From the NCBI RefSeq assembly GCF_000004075.3, contig NC_026659.2:15456272-15520271 (forward strand): a stretch of DNA of 64,000 nt, given 5' to 3'. A model generated the notes under the pieces. That model was not told the origin of the DNA. It ran no database searches and was given only the letters and a program-made list of their open reading frames with translations. Of this stretch, positions 25,501 to 34,298 are shown piece after piece (the stretch's first letter is position 1; each line of letters starts with the position of its first letter). The translations under genes and the position numbers were made by a program. The stretch is from Cucumis sativus (lineage: Eukaryota; Streptophyta; Magnoliopsida; Cucurbitales; Cucurbitaceae).

Positions 25501-26281
25501 TGTTATAAATGGAGGATTGGAGGGGAGTGTGTTGTGAGATGGATGGGATGAAGGTTGAGTTTGATGGGTTATCGAAGGAAGTTGAAGTCGAGAAGTATAA
25601 GAAGAAGAAGATGTAGACTTTAGAGAGTTTTTTCTAACTCAATGGGTATACCATGCTATGAAAACAGAAAACAATGGAGTTTGATGTTCTTGTCAAAGAG
25701 TTACAGAAGAAGGAGAAAGCAATGCAGATGTTAACTGAACGATTGAGATACTCACCCGTGATAAAGCTGAGATGGAGGAGGCGAAAACTGAAGCACTAGC
25801 ACTGTAGCACAGAATATTATTGTCTTCTCTTTTCCTCTGTTTTTGCACCAAAAAACAGAGTAATGGCAGCCGCAGCACCCGTTTTGTGTGAAGAAGAAGG
25901 GTGGCCGGAACGGAAGGGTGGAAAAGGAAGCAAAATTTTTTTGAAGTAGAAGCAGAACGGAAGACGAAGAACTGAAGAAGTAGATGAAGAGTCGTGTTGA
26001 AGAAACTTCACGCGCGAAAGGAGAGGGTTCTTTCTTCACGTTTACGTAATAGGTTTAAAAAACCTAGATAATAATAGTTTTTTATAATTAAAGCCCAGCC
26101 CATAACTTATAAAAAAAAAGCCCACGCCTAATTCGACTTGCGCCTAGGCGCGCCTCAAGGGAGGCGCGCGCCTAATATGGGCCTTTTATAATTCGCTGCG
26201 CCTCCTCACAAATAAGCCCCAAGTGGGCGCCTTGAGCCTAGGCGCGCGCCTTAGGGCGCTTTTTAAAACACTGCGTCTGAG
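22560..26281 (-). mobile_element. hAT DNA transposon, complete, with 8-bp target duplication
   Basis: The element is 22568-26273 (3,706 bp). Ends are CAGTGTTTTTAAAGG on the left and, reverse complemented, CAGTGTTTTAAAAAG on the right, the CAGNG type of hAT elements. It is flanked by perfect 8-bp copies CGTCTGAG (22560-22567 and 26274-26281). Both subterminal regions carry many aggcgc / gcgcct motifs (22585-22680 and 26130-26260). One multi-exon transposase gene lies between them. It interrupts copia-2 gag. The clean duplication and open exons suggest a recent, possibly autonomous copy. Confidence 0.96.
22837..25398 (-). CDS. hAT transposase, four exons, apparently intact (766 aa)
   Basis: Predicted exons on the minus strand are 25398-24477, 24383-23574, 23489-23371 and 23286-22837. 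They have GT..AG introns of 92, 84 and 84 bases (boundary precision about one base) and total 2,301 nt, 767 codons with stop, phase kept throughout. N-terminal BED-type zinc finger: FVCGFCSK, then MKQHLVGG about residues 28-50. The DUF659/RNase H-like core has MADGWTDRRNRTLIN and VVTDSASANVMAG about residues 240-305. Exon 2 has WSPCAAHCLDLMLEDI. Exon 3 has LTCSASGCERNWSVFEQ and exon 4 LNDLVFIKYNRAL, the hATC dimerisation region, followed by a Ser-rich linker and an acidic C-terminus. Start chosen at the first ATG before the BED finger. It would excise and reinsert the element in the nucleus. Confidence 0.88.
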
Positions 26282-26568
26282 GAAGAAAACCAGGCGCGTG
26301 GCGGTCCGGCGGAGGCGCGTGGCGGTCTGGTGGCGCGCGCGTGGTGGTCCGGTGACGGCGCGGACGACTGCGGTAATGACGAAAAATTATTTTCAGACGT
26401 TTTCTGTAGCCGGCTTAATAATTCGTCCATGGCAGCACTCATCCGAGCATCGACGGCAACAGCTACGGTAGCACTAAAATTGATGGCTGTCCATTCTGTT
26501 TGATTTTCATAAGTGGTTTGGTTTTTTTGGGTTTCTAGAGTGTTTTCATTGTCCCGCTCTGATACCAT
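26282..26568 (-). pseudogene. Copia-2 gag N-terminal part
   Basis: The minus strand opens with an ATG at 26568-26566 that overlaps the LTR/primer-site junction and reads MVSERDNENTLETQ. It then passes through RMSAAMDELLSRLQK and a Pro/Arg-rich stretch up to the hAT target site. The frame was split from the rest of gag (22567 down) by the hAT insertion. Confidence 0.8.
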
Positions 26569-26822
26569 ATTGAAAAGAGAGACAACGAGTTCACACCAAT
26601 TTACGTGGAAACCCGAGTACCGGGAGAAAAACCACGATTGTTTGTTGTTATTATTTTCTAATGAATAAAGCAATAGGTACAAGGGAGAATAAATAGAGTA
26701 CACAATGGAATAAAAAAGGAAAAGATTTAGGAAAATAAGGAATACATTCTCATAATCTTTCCATAATTATTCTAGGATTCTAACAAGGAAAAAGCCTAGA
26801 AAAAAAGGAAAGAATTCCAACA
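26568..26822 (-). repeat. Copia-2 5' LTR
   Basis: 255 bp; partner of 15953-16198. Immediately inside it, 26556-26567 is the tRNA-Met primer binding site on the minus strand. Outside it lies GTAAC. Confidence 0.95.
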
Positions 26823-26827
26823 GTAAC

Positions 26828-28004
26828 ACTCCAGGTTTTTCCTTCTAACCTATTCCATAAGTACATCCACCTTGAAGGCCAAGAACATCCATACTTCAAT
26901 TAAGTTCAAAACTACAAGCACCCTTTTACAACGCTTTCGAGTTTCCATAGAAATCATCAAATCATTTCTCTACTACAACTGAGAAATGATATGAGAGAGT
27001 TTACAAGATGTAATCCAAATGACCAATCATCAAAGCCCATCCTGTTCACGCTTCTAAGCTCAAACAACAAAATAAAACATATCCTAAACAAAAACCACAA
27101 TCCAGTTCAACTAAACTAATTAAATACTCACCACTCGCCAGATAACTCTATTGAATGCATGAAGATAAGAACAACGAAAAAAGTAAGCTAAACTGCAAAA
27201 GAAATAGATAAATTTTCACCTCAAACAAGAAGCCTCCACTGAAATGAACCGAAATTGAACAAAAAAATCATGGGACAAAGCAATAGCATCAACTTAACTT
27301 CTCTAAGAACCAAGCCAAAATTGAACCTATGTTGCGCTCACATCCCAATCAGTTGGTATTTTGATCTTCCTAGTAATAAACAAACACTTGCGTAATATAA
27401 GGTGGCTGACATATTAACTCAAAACTGAAGGTAAAAGGACTTCTAAACACAAAACACAAAATTAACCAAAAAAACTTGAGTACACAGTGAACAATCAACA
27501 CATTCTGAAATCAGATTATGGAAACCTAATTTTAAGGGAGATGAAAATCCACATGAGACATACCATATTTTGACTTGCTGAGAATAAAGAAATATAGAAA
27601 AACTACATACCCTTAACCGGAGAACGAAGATGAAAGAGGAACGGAGAGCCGAATAGAAGTTCTTAGTCAGAGAACGAAGATGTAGCCTAAGCCGAAGATG
27701 GGAAATGGAGTTCTACGACGAAATTAGGGAGAAGATGAAGCCGAAGATGAAGTCGAAGAATGGAGAAGGTCTGGTCGGAGAGAAGACGAAGTCGAGAAGA
27801 TGAACACGAAACGGTGTACTGTCGGGGAGACGAAGAAGAAAAGAGAAAAAGTAAATCAATTTGGAATTTTAATTTATGGTTTAGGTATTTAATTTAATTT
27901 AAGAGGAAAAGCGAAAATTAAAAGTAAAGAAAATTTTAAAAAAAAGTAAAAAAGTAATGATAAATTTAATTATTTAGACAAAGGGGAAACTTTTTTTTTT
28001 TTTT
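26828..28004. other. CACTA-1 interior, right part; gene-leader-like sequence
   Basis: No protein recognised. At 27610-27840 the minus strand is CT-rich with repeated cttcgtctt / ttcttcgact motifs and runs to an aaggg|tatgtag junction near 27613. This looks like a 5' leader followed by a splice donor, perhaps of the same captured gene as the 14.6-14.9 kb frame. The remainder is ordinary AT-rich sequence. Confidence 0.35.
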
Positions 28005-28150
28005 TTGACGTTTTTAACGTGTCAAGTATTGAATTTTTTTAAAAAAATTATGCATTTTTTCAATCTTTGTTATTCTTGATGTTTTATCATTTTATTAAAA
28101 CGGTCAAATATAACAAAACTGCAGGCGTCAAGTAATGCTGTTTTTGTAGC
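28005..28150. repeat. CACTA-1 right subterminal and terminal repeat
   Basis: Contains tgacgtttttaacgtgtcaag, a short palindrome, and gcgtcaagtaatgc next to the terminal gtttttgtagc. These are the same motif family as in the left subterminal region. Confidence 0.8.
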
Positions 28151-29581
28151 CATGCATAGCAAATGATTTGCTCAACAGTTTCTTCAAGCTATCAATTCTC
28201 AAAACATTTCTGCCAACAATCATAATATCATCAATATAGAGTAATAATAAAAACAAATTATCATTAGAAAATTTCTAGACAAAAACACAGTGACCATAGA
28301 AGTAGTTTTATGTAGCCTTGCTCCTCCATAACTGACTCAAACTTCTTGTACCACTGTCTTGGTGTTTGTTTCAACCCATAGAGGGTTCTCTTCAATCTGC
28401 ACACCAAATGCTCTTTTTCTTTTTGCTCAAAACCCTCTAGTTATTCCATTTAATTTTTTAAAAAAATCTAAATTCCCATGAAGAAATGCAGTTTTAACAT
28501 CCATCTACTTAACCTCTATGTCAAGGCTAGCTGCCAAACCCATAACAACACTTATAGAGGACATCTTGACAATTGGAGGAAAACTTTCATCAAAGTCGAT
28601 ACCTTTCTTCTGATTGAACCCTTTGACAACCAATCTCTCTTTGTAACGTAACTTTGAGGTATGTTCTTCATGTTTAATTATGTAAACCCACTTAATTTTC
28701 AGTGCTGTTTTTTCTTTGGGCAACTTAACAAGCTCAAATGTGTGGCTTTCATGTAAAGACTTCATCTCATCATTCATTGCATCGTTCCACTCATTTTTGT
28801 GCTCATCCTCTATAGCCTCTTCATAACTCTCGGGTTCTCCCCCGTCAGTCTAATAACATATACTCATTAGGTGAGTATCTTGTTGACAAACGTCGATCTC
28901 TGACATATCTCCTAAGTGAAACACTTGTAGGAACAAATGTTTGTGTTAATTGTTCTTGAACACTATCCTCTACTCCAACCTGTTCAGAACTCTCATATGT
29001 ATCAAAAAAATTATTCATTTTGAACCTCATCTTCTATCTGTGTAAAAGGTTGTGTCAAAGAAGTTAAACTCAAATCAATCAGATTATCATTATGTTTAGA
29101 CTCTGGTTCATCTATTTTCTCAATGTCTGCTATTGTTTGGTCTTCAACAAATATAACATCTCGACTTTTTATGAGCTTTTTCTTAACTGGATCATATAAT
29201 CTATAACAAAACTCATGTTGGCCATAGCCAAGAAACACACCTGCTTTATTTAATTTTTGCATCAAGTTTTGATCTTTCATCTTTAGGTACATGAACAAAA
29301 GCTTTATACAACCAAAGATACGTAGGTTGACTATAAGATATATTTGTACCTGATCATATCTTGTTTGGAACTTCTAATTCCAATGGAACACATGGTGTGA
29401 GATTCAAAACATGTACAATTGTATTTAATGCTTCGTCCTAAAATGAATGTGGCAACATAGAGTGAGATACTAAGCATCTCACTCTCTCAACCAATGTTCT
29501 GTTCAATCTTTCAGTTATCCCATTTAACTGTGGGGGTCTTAGGAGGTGTCTTTTGATGTCGAATGCCTTGATTTTTGCAAT
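28151..29581 (-). pseudogene. Copia-1 piece 2: integrase end and reverse transcriptase
   Basis: On the minus strand, 29581 down reads the second half of the integrase core (CKNQGIRHQ, TPQLNGITERLNRTL), then the C-terminal part (KAGVFLGYGQHEFCYRLYD). RT follows: KEKTALKIKWVYIIKHE, FNQKKGIDFDESF, LYGLKQTPRQWYKKF and the catalytic YIDD at about 28225-28240. It ends at RIDSLKKLLSKSFAM, where CACTA-1 begins. Stops and frameshifts are present. The upstream integrase half is at 48115-47999, beyond CACTA-2. Confidence 0.88.
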
Positions 29582-29776
29582 CACTACAAGAAAAATCCTC
29601 TACTACGACAGTCACTTATATCACAAAATAGAGGAAGAAAAAAAAATTGTCTCACAAAAGGGAAAAAACGCATTTTTGGTGGGAAAAGACGAAATTTTTC
29701 GTATTATAACTTTCGTGACAGTTATTTAATGTCATAGAATATCAATAAAATAATAATAAAATAATATATTGAATAT

Positions 29777-30147
29777 ATGAAAATTTTTAGAAAGGATTTT
29801 TTAATTAGGATTTTAACCTATTTATGTCGTGTCTTCATCCACCGCCATTCCATTCTCCATTTGCGTCCTTGGCCACCACCATTTTTCACCCCCCAATCTC
29901 CAAATCCTTTGAGGGTTTTCTTTGGACGAAGACCACTTCCGTCACCGCCACTACCCTCGTGCCCGTCTCCCCACTCCAACGGTGTCGGAGCTTCCTCTAC
30001 TGGATGAAGTCGTATTTCCCTCTTCTGTTTAATCCAGTTGTGTCCTTCATCTTCAATCTGCCGCATTCTCTTCAACATTCAATCCGCCTCCGTCACCTCC
30101 TCTACCGGTTAGTCGTCTGGTCCTTTTCTATTTCTCTCTCTCTGTGA
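29777..30147 (+). other. CACTA-2 GC-richer 5' leader
   Basis: Pyrimidine-rich, GC-richer stretch with overlapping frames on both strands and no protein similarity. The corresponding position in CACTA-3 (about 50050-50230) has the same character, so it is probably the transcribed leader of the TNP2 gene. The frames are considered accidental. Confidence 0.45.
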
Positions 30148-30156
30148 ACTTGTTCT

Positions 30157-30264
30157 CTGTCATACTTTCCCTCAACTCTATGGGCAAACATTAGTTTGGT
30201 GTTCAATTTTCTGTCATATTTTCCCTCAACTCCGTAGGCAAACATTAGTTTGGTGTTCAATTTG
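30157..30264. repeat. Tandem duplication, 54-bp period
   Basis: Units beginning ctgtcata at 30157 and 30211 share gcaaacattagtttggtgtt. The last part of the unit (ttggtgttcaatttgcaa) occurs once more at about 30269. It directly borders the captured NF-YB fragment. Confidence 0.9.
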
Positions 30265-30286
30265 CAATTTTGGTGTTCAATTTGCA

Positions 30287-30487
30287 ATGGAGAGTTCTTC
30301 TATTCCCACTGTGACATCTTTGTGCAAAGCTAATGAACTCATTTACACATTCTTGCATTCTGGAACTATTTTCTTCTGAAATCTTCCCCTTTTCTAGAAC
30401 TATCTCCTTCATTATTCTCTCAACATTGGCTATTGGTAGTTGAAGACTTTCATAATTCTCTCCCATAGTATTCTTTCTCATCAACAA
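30287..30487 (-). pseudogene. Captured NF-YB (HAP3) histone-fold fragment
   Basis: The minus strand reads LPIANVERIMKEIVLEKGK, then KISEENSSRMQECVNEFIS, then a CHSGNRRTLH stretch. The known NF-YB core has LPIANVxRIMK, KIS, QECVSEFISF and a K-R-KT region in this order. NF-YB is a subunit of the CCAAT-box-binding NF-Y transcription factor. Only helices alpha-1 and alpha-2 and the following loop are present; the final helices are missing and the frame runs into element sequence. It lies inside CACTA-2, in the opposite direction to TNP2, and is a captured host gene piece. It might still be transcribed with the element, but is not expected to form a working subunit. Confidence 0.8.
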
Positions 30488-30730
30488 TGTAATAATGTTG
30501 GTTGTTGCAACACATAGTTACGTGTATATATACACACGGTATGGTAGAGTGTTAAAGTACCCGTATAACTAAGTTATAAGGTTTTGTCTATTTAGTTTTT
30601 GAACTTTAAAATGTACGTGTCTAGTTAGCTAGTAGGTTTTATGAAATTTTAATTTTGTGTTAGATAATATATATATATATAGTAATAGGTTTAGGAAGAA
30701 GTTAAAAGTTGTGTCTAATAAATTTTAAAA
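30488..30730. other. CACTA-2 5' region before LTR insertion
   Basis: AT-rich, with a short (TA)n run near 30668-30680. No gene. It ends at the TGTAA start of the gypsy LTR. Confidence 0.4.
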
Positions 30731-30880
30731 TGTAAAACCCCGAACTCTAAGGTACTTTGTTTTAAATCAAAATTTCAATTAGTTTGAAGAATGAATTTAT
30801 TTAACGAGAAAGAAAAGAAGTTATGGTGGAAAAGAAAAAAGGAATTTGGAATGTAATAATAATAATAATGATATATTATG

Positions 30881-30917
<37 letters not shown>

Positions 30918-33031
30918 ATCACTTTAAAAAGAAAAGAAAGGGAAATTAATTTCCTTTCTTCTTCTTCCTCCCGCGCCCCCCTTCTTCCGTTTTTCTTCTT
31001 CTTCGTTCTTGTGCCCTAGCCACTTATCACACTCCAACCTCACCGCCAGCCACCTTCAATTTTCTCTTTTTTTTCGTTCACCCGTCGACATCAGTAGCCC
31101 AAACATCGCATCCCAGGCCGCCACATCCCCGCTGCTCGCGTTTCGCCCTTGCGGTTTGTTGAAGCCAAAACCGGTCGTCGCGTTTTTGTTTGCGATTCGT
31201 CTCCAACCGTCACGCCTCGAGCCGCTGCGTCCTTCACACTTCGCGACCGACCAAAGCCCAATCGAAGCCGCACGTCTTTTTCTCGTCAGATCCGCCACCG
31301 CCACCGCCTCCCATTTTTTTCCCTCTTTTTCGTTCGCTGTAGCCGCCGGCCGCCTCCCCAGCCGCTTCTTCTCCGTTCGTCCACCACAACCGTCGCGCCT
31401 CCGTCTGAAATCAAGCCGTCGTCCAGATCTGCGAAGCTGCCGCACCTTCGTCTGCGCCGGTCTTCGTAGCGAAACCAGCCGTTCTAATCTGCCTTGCACG
31501 CTGTTGCTTGGGTCGACTGGTGCACTAACGTTTCTGCCTTGCCACGAAGAATATTGGGGTTTTGTGCTGTCAATTGTGGAGAGTGTTTGAATTTTTGGGT
31601 TCACGAAAGTTGCTTCAAGTCCAATTCTCTATTTAATTTGAGTAAGTTTTGGAATTTACATTAGAGTGAATGATTGAAGGGATGAAATTGCTTGCGGAAG
31701 TAATGGGTTTCTGTTTGATTGTGTTTAGGTTCGTTCGTTGCATTGTAGTTTGAAAAAGGAGCTTAAGCAAGGTTAAGGTAAGGGACTTTCTCCTGGACCC
31801 ATATGTGAATTTAAATGATTGAAACTATTTGACTGTTATATGTGGAATTGAGCAATTTAAAGGGAATGACCGCTAAGATTAAGTCGATGTGGTTAAAGGG
31901 ACTTAATGGCTTAGATAGTTTTATGTGTTGATGAAATGACTAAATTAAAAATGTTTGTTGTTTGAACTGAGGATGCTTGACTCTTATGTTAAAGAATGGA
32001 TAGTATACGTTTGATTGGATTGACAATTAACATAAGTGGCACTTATGTTGATTGGATTGACAATTGACATAAGTGGCACTTATGTATGAGTATACCTAAT
32101 TTAGAAATCGTTACGCTAAGGTCGGATTATATGTTAGTAAGGGTTCCTAATATTGGACTCAACGATGAAATTGAGATGTATTGTCTGATGGACTGACTGA
32201 TATGCAAATCTTTTTTTTTACTGTTTGGCTGTATTGAGATGACTGACGGGTACGTATGCTTGGTTGGTTATGATGACTGATTAAGTTGTGATTTGTTGGT
32301 TGTTATGTTAGGGCATAGGTAGTGTCCTGTGGTTACTGAACTAAATTAAACTGACTGAATTGAGAAGAGTGATACTTGTGTATAAGTTTATTCGTTGAGG
32401 AACTGTTATAACAATGTTGAGTAGGTGTTGGATTGCATAAATGGTCTGTAAGAGTGTTGAACTCAGAGAATGAAATAGTGGTAGCTTGAATTGCAAATTG
32501 AACGATTATTAAAATGTTTAGAATGGACTGAGGGGAAAATTGTTAGCTTTTATTGGGATGTGTGCCTTGTAGGTGTCCTACGGGATCACCAATTTTTATG
32601 CATCCTTCGGGAGCATTAGACTGATAAGTGTTTCTGCAGAAAACTAGACTCCCTTGGGTGTTAGACTGATAGACTGTGACTGTGCAGGGTATTCCAATAG
32701 GACGTTAACAATTTATTTTTCCCTATCGGGACCAGTAGTGATATTTTTATACTCACCTATTTTGTTTAATTTTTCAGGCAAAGGTAACCAAGGTGGCAAA
32801 CTGGCGAGGGGCAGAAAGGAAGCAACATCTTTGTTTTGCTTCCGCTTTATGTTTTTTATGTTTAAAACCTTATGTTTAAGTTTACCTTACGAACTATTAC
32901 TTTGGTAAATAGTATGTGTATATATATATATATATATATTAAGTTTTAGTTGCTTGAAACCGAGCCTGTTCAAAGATATGTTTTTCCTTGATTGAATGTT
33001 TTTAAATGTCTTACATTCCATATTGTATCAA
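30731..33031 (+). mobile_element. Ty3/gypsy LTR (solo or truncated), plus orientation
   Basis: Begins TGTAAAACCCCGAACTC, comparable with TGTAACGCCCGAAATC of the solo LTR at 6277 (read on -). It contains an ATT run (about 30880-30920), a GC-rich leader (30965-31560), and conserved late blocks with tgtttaatttttcaggcaaag near 32763 and cttacattccatattgtatcaa near 33010. It lacks the last roughly 80 bases (no CGTTACA-type end): it stops exactly where MULE-B starts. Frames over 31009-31604 on both strands are non-genic leader. No gypsy coding sequence adjoins it. Confidence 0.85.
32012..32085. repeat. Tandem duplication of 37 bp inside the gypsy LTR
   Basis: tgattggattgacaatt(a/g)aca begins at 32012 and again at 32049. 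Local duplication specific to this LTR copy, which helps explain its greater length (2.3 kb against 1.6 kb). Confidence 0.88.
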
Positions 33032-33150
33032 GGGGAATTATCAAAAATAGGATAATTTGGAAGGATCTAAAGAGTTTTGAGATGAATTTTAAAAAAGATG
33101 ACTTTTAGGACAAATTAGTTGGAAAAAGTCTATATTACCCTCAAGTTAAA
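33032..33150 (+). repeat. MULE-B left terminal inverted repeat
   Basis: Pairs with about 44000-44118. Shared landmarks in order are ggggaatt, caaaaatagg, gagtttt, a TTTAGGA(C/T)AAATT block, and a final tattaccctc / aaataccctc. Confidence 0.88.
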
Positions 33151-33430
33151 AAATATCCTAAAATCAATTTATGAATCCTCTCTTCTCCTTCTCCCTCCGT
33201 TTTTTCACTTTCTAAAAATGTTTCATTTTTCCATCATCCCTCCCTCTGGTGTTCCATTTTCCCTCATTTTCACGAAATTTCCTTTTTCTTCCTTTTCCAT
33301 TCTTTAATTTGTTTTCTTGAAATTTCTTTCTCAAGCTCTTCCCATGGTCTCCCACCGGCCTTTGAAAACCATTTTCTCCATTTTCTCACTTCCAAAAAGA
33401 ATATTTCATTTTTCTCTCATCTCTCTCCAT

Positions 33431-34298
33431 TTTCATACATTGTGGGATAAATTGGCCTTCCTAATTCTAAGAGCATGAGAATGTTGCTCTCACCTGCATT
33501 GTTGTACATTATATAAAAGTTCTGCACACTTTACAATTTTCCAAGATATAATGAAATAAAAATTGCATACCAAAAAACAAAAATGGTATTCATTCCATTA
33601 TATAAAACTATTTATGTACATAGTTTGGAACATATACAATTCCTTCAAAAGTTGGAACTAAAAGTTAATACATGAGATTGTTGGTCCATAATTGAAATGC
33701 CAATTGTTTTCTAAAATATGACATGTTTTCTTGACATAATGTAGTTACATCTAAACCAGAAGCTTCATATTCGAAATACTTAATTGTAAATACACCACAA
33801 TCACTATTGTTGCGTTGAAGTGGAATGGAGTCGACAATGACAAGTGGCCAAGGTTCCTTGTGTGTTGATGATCCACCTCTCCTAACAAAGAATCCAGTAG
33901 TATCGAGCAAATTTGGCACCATCTCTTGAATTGGCTCTAATATGCTTCTCATATCTTCGGCACTCGTCAGCGACGGAAGCGAATCCCATACCTTAACTTG
34001 ACAACGTACCAAGCCCAAGCATAATAGACTCCAATGATTGCCATGGATATTGAATGGAGAGTAAATGTAATCAACATTCACCCAAGGATCTTGACAGTCT
34101 TGTTTTGATCCGACAACATAGTCAACCTGCTTACTAAATGTGATAAACTACTTACTATAGACTGAAAATGATGAGCAGGGTCAATCTTGTACATGGGACC
34201 GTTAGTTGATGTCGAAGCCATACTGAAACCTGCATAAAAAAAAACTAATTAAATATAATTGCATAAGAGACTTACTAAACATGGATGCACTAGCATCT
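33431..34298 (-). repeat. Left arm of the MULE-B inverted repeat, outer part
   Basis: An inverted copy of two separate parts of the right arm. 33431-34130 matches 38735-39432 (protease exon and 3' flank), and 34130-34298 matches 36160-36340 (promoter side and first exon). The intervening 2.4 kb of the right arm is missing here. Outer boundary: tttcatacattgtgggataa at 33431 against ttatcccacaatgtatgaaa ending at 39432. Confidence 0.93.
33665..34130 (-). pseudogene. Ulp1-type protease domain, inverted duplicate copy
   Basis: The minus-strand frame (34081-33665, open further up to about 34130) contains the C48 cysteine protease core: FNIHGNHWSLLC (His), VKVWDSL (Asp), PLQRNNSDCGVFTIKYFE (Gln and catalytic Cys). 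All catalytic residues are present. It has only about eight amino-acid differences from the right-arm copy at 38664-39200. It lacks the upstream exons; a duplicate of exon 1 (MASTSTNGPMY, minus strand from 34221) is fused by deletion just upstream and is followed by stops. So it is a truncated copy, not a separate gene. Confidence 0.85.

Larger units (their letters stand above)
15948..26827 (-). mobile_element. Copia-2: Ty1/copia retrotransposon with three nested insertions
   Basis: The LTRs are 15953-16198 (3') and 26568-26822 (5'), flanked by GTAAC on both sides (15948-15952 and 26823-26827). They differ by one short indel, about one substitution and an A-run length, so the element is young. 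The primer binding site 26556-26567 (TGGTATCAGAGC on -) abuts the 5' LTR, and a polypurine tract (ttgagggggag on -) abuts the 3' LTR at 16199-16210. LTR termini are TG..TA, one of the non-canonical types known from copia elements. Removing the hAT, SMART and TRIM leaves about 5.5 kb, normal for copia. Gene order is gag, protease, integrase, RT, RNase H, as expected. Several frameshifts make it non-autonomous now. Confidence 0.95.
13792..28150. mobile_element. CACTA-1: non-autonomous CACTA-like DNA transposon, with nested elements
   Basis: Both ends cut the copia-1 reverse transcriptase, whose reading resumes across the gap (AM at 28151 and up, DLGSM at 13791 and down). The left end reads ctactacaaaatctgcc; the right end, reverse complemented, reads gctacaaaaacagc. 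These match the CACTACAAAA type imperfectly. Both ends carry dense inverted TACTTGAC / GTCAAGTA repeats as in CACTA subterminal regions. No clean 3-bp target duplication was found. Without the nested copia-2 the element is about 3.5 kb and has no transposase, so it would depend on another element. Family assignment is moderate. Confidence 0.75.

Noticed and set aside
25693..26039. Several short frames upstream of the hAT transposase
   Set aside because: Untranslated leader and subterminal sequence of the hAT element. The transposase start is fixed by the BED finger downstream.
31009..31604. Frames of 193 and 182 codons on opposite strands
   Set aside because: Same LTR leader as at 5.5-6.0 kb. 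Antiparallel frames in GC-rich DNA with no domain; not genes.
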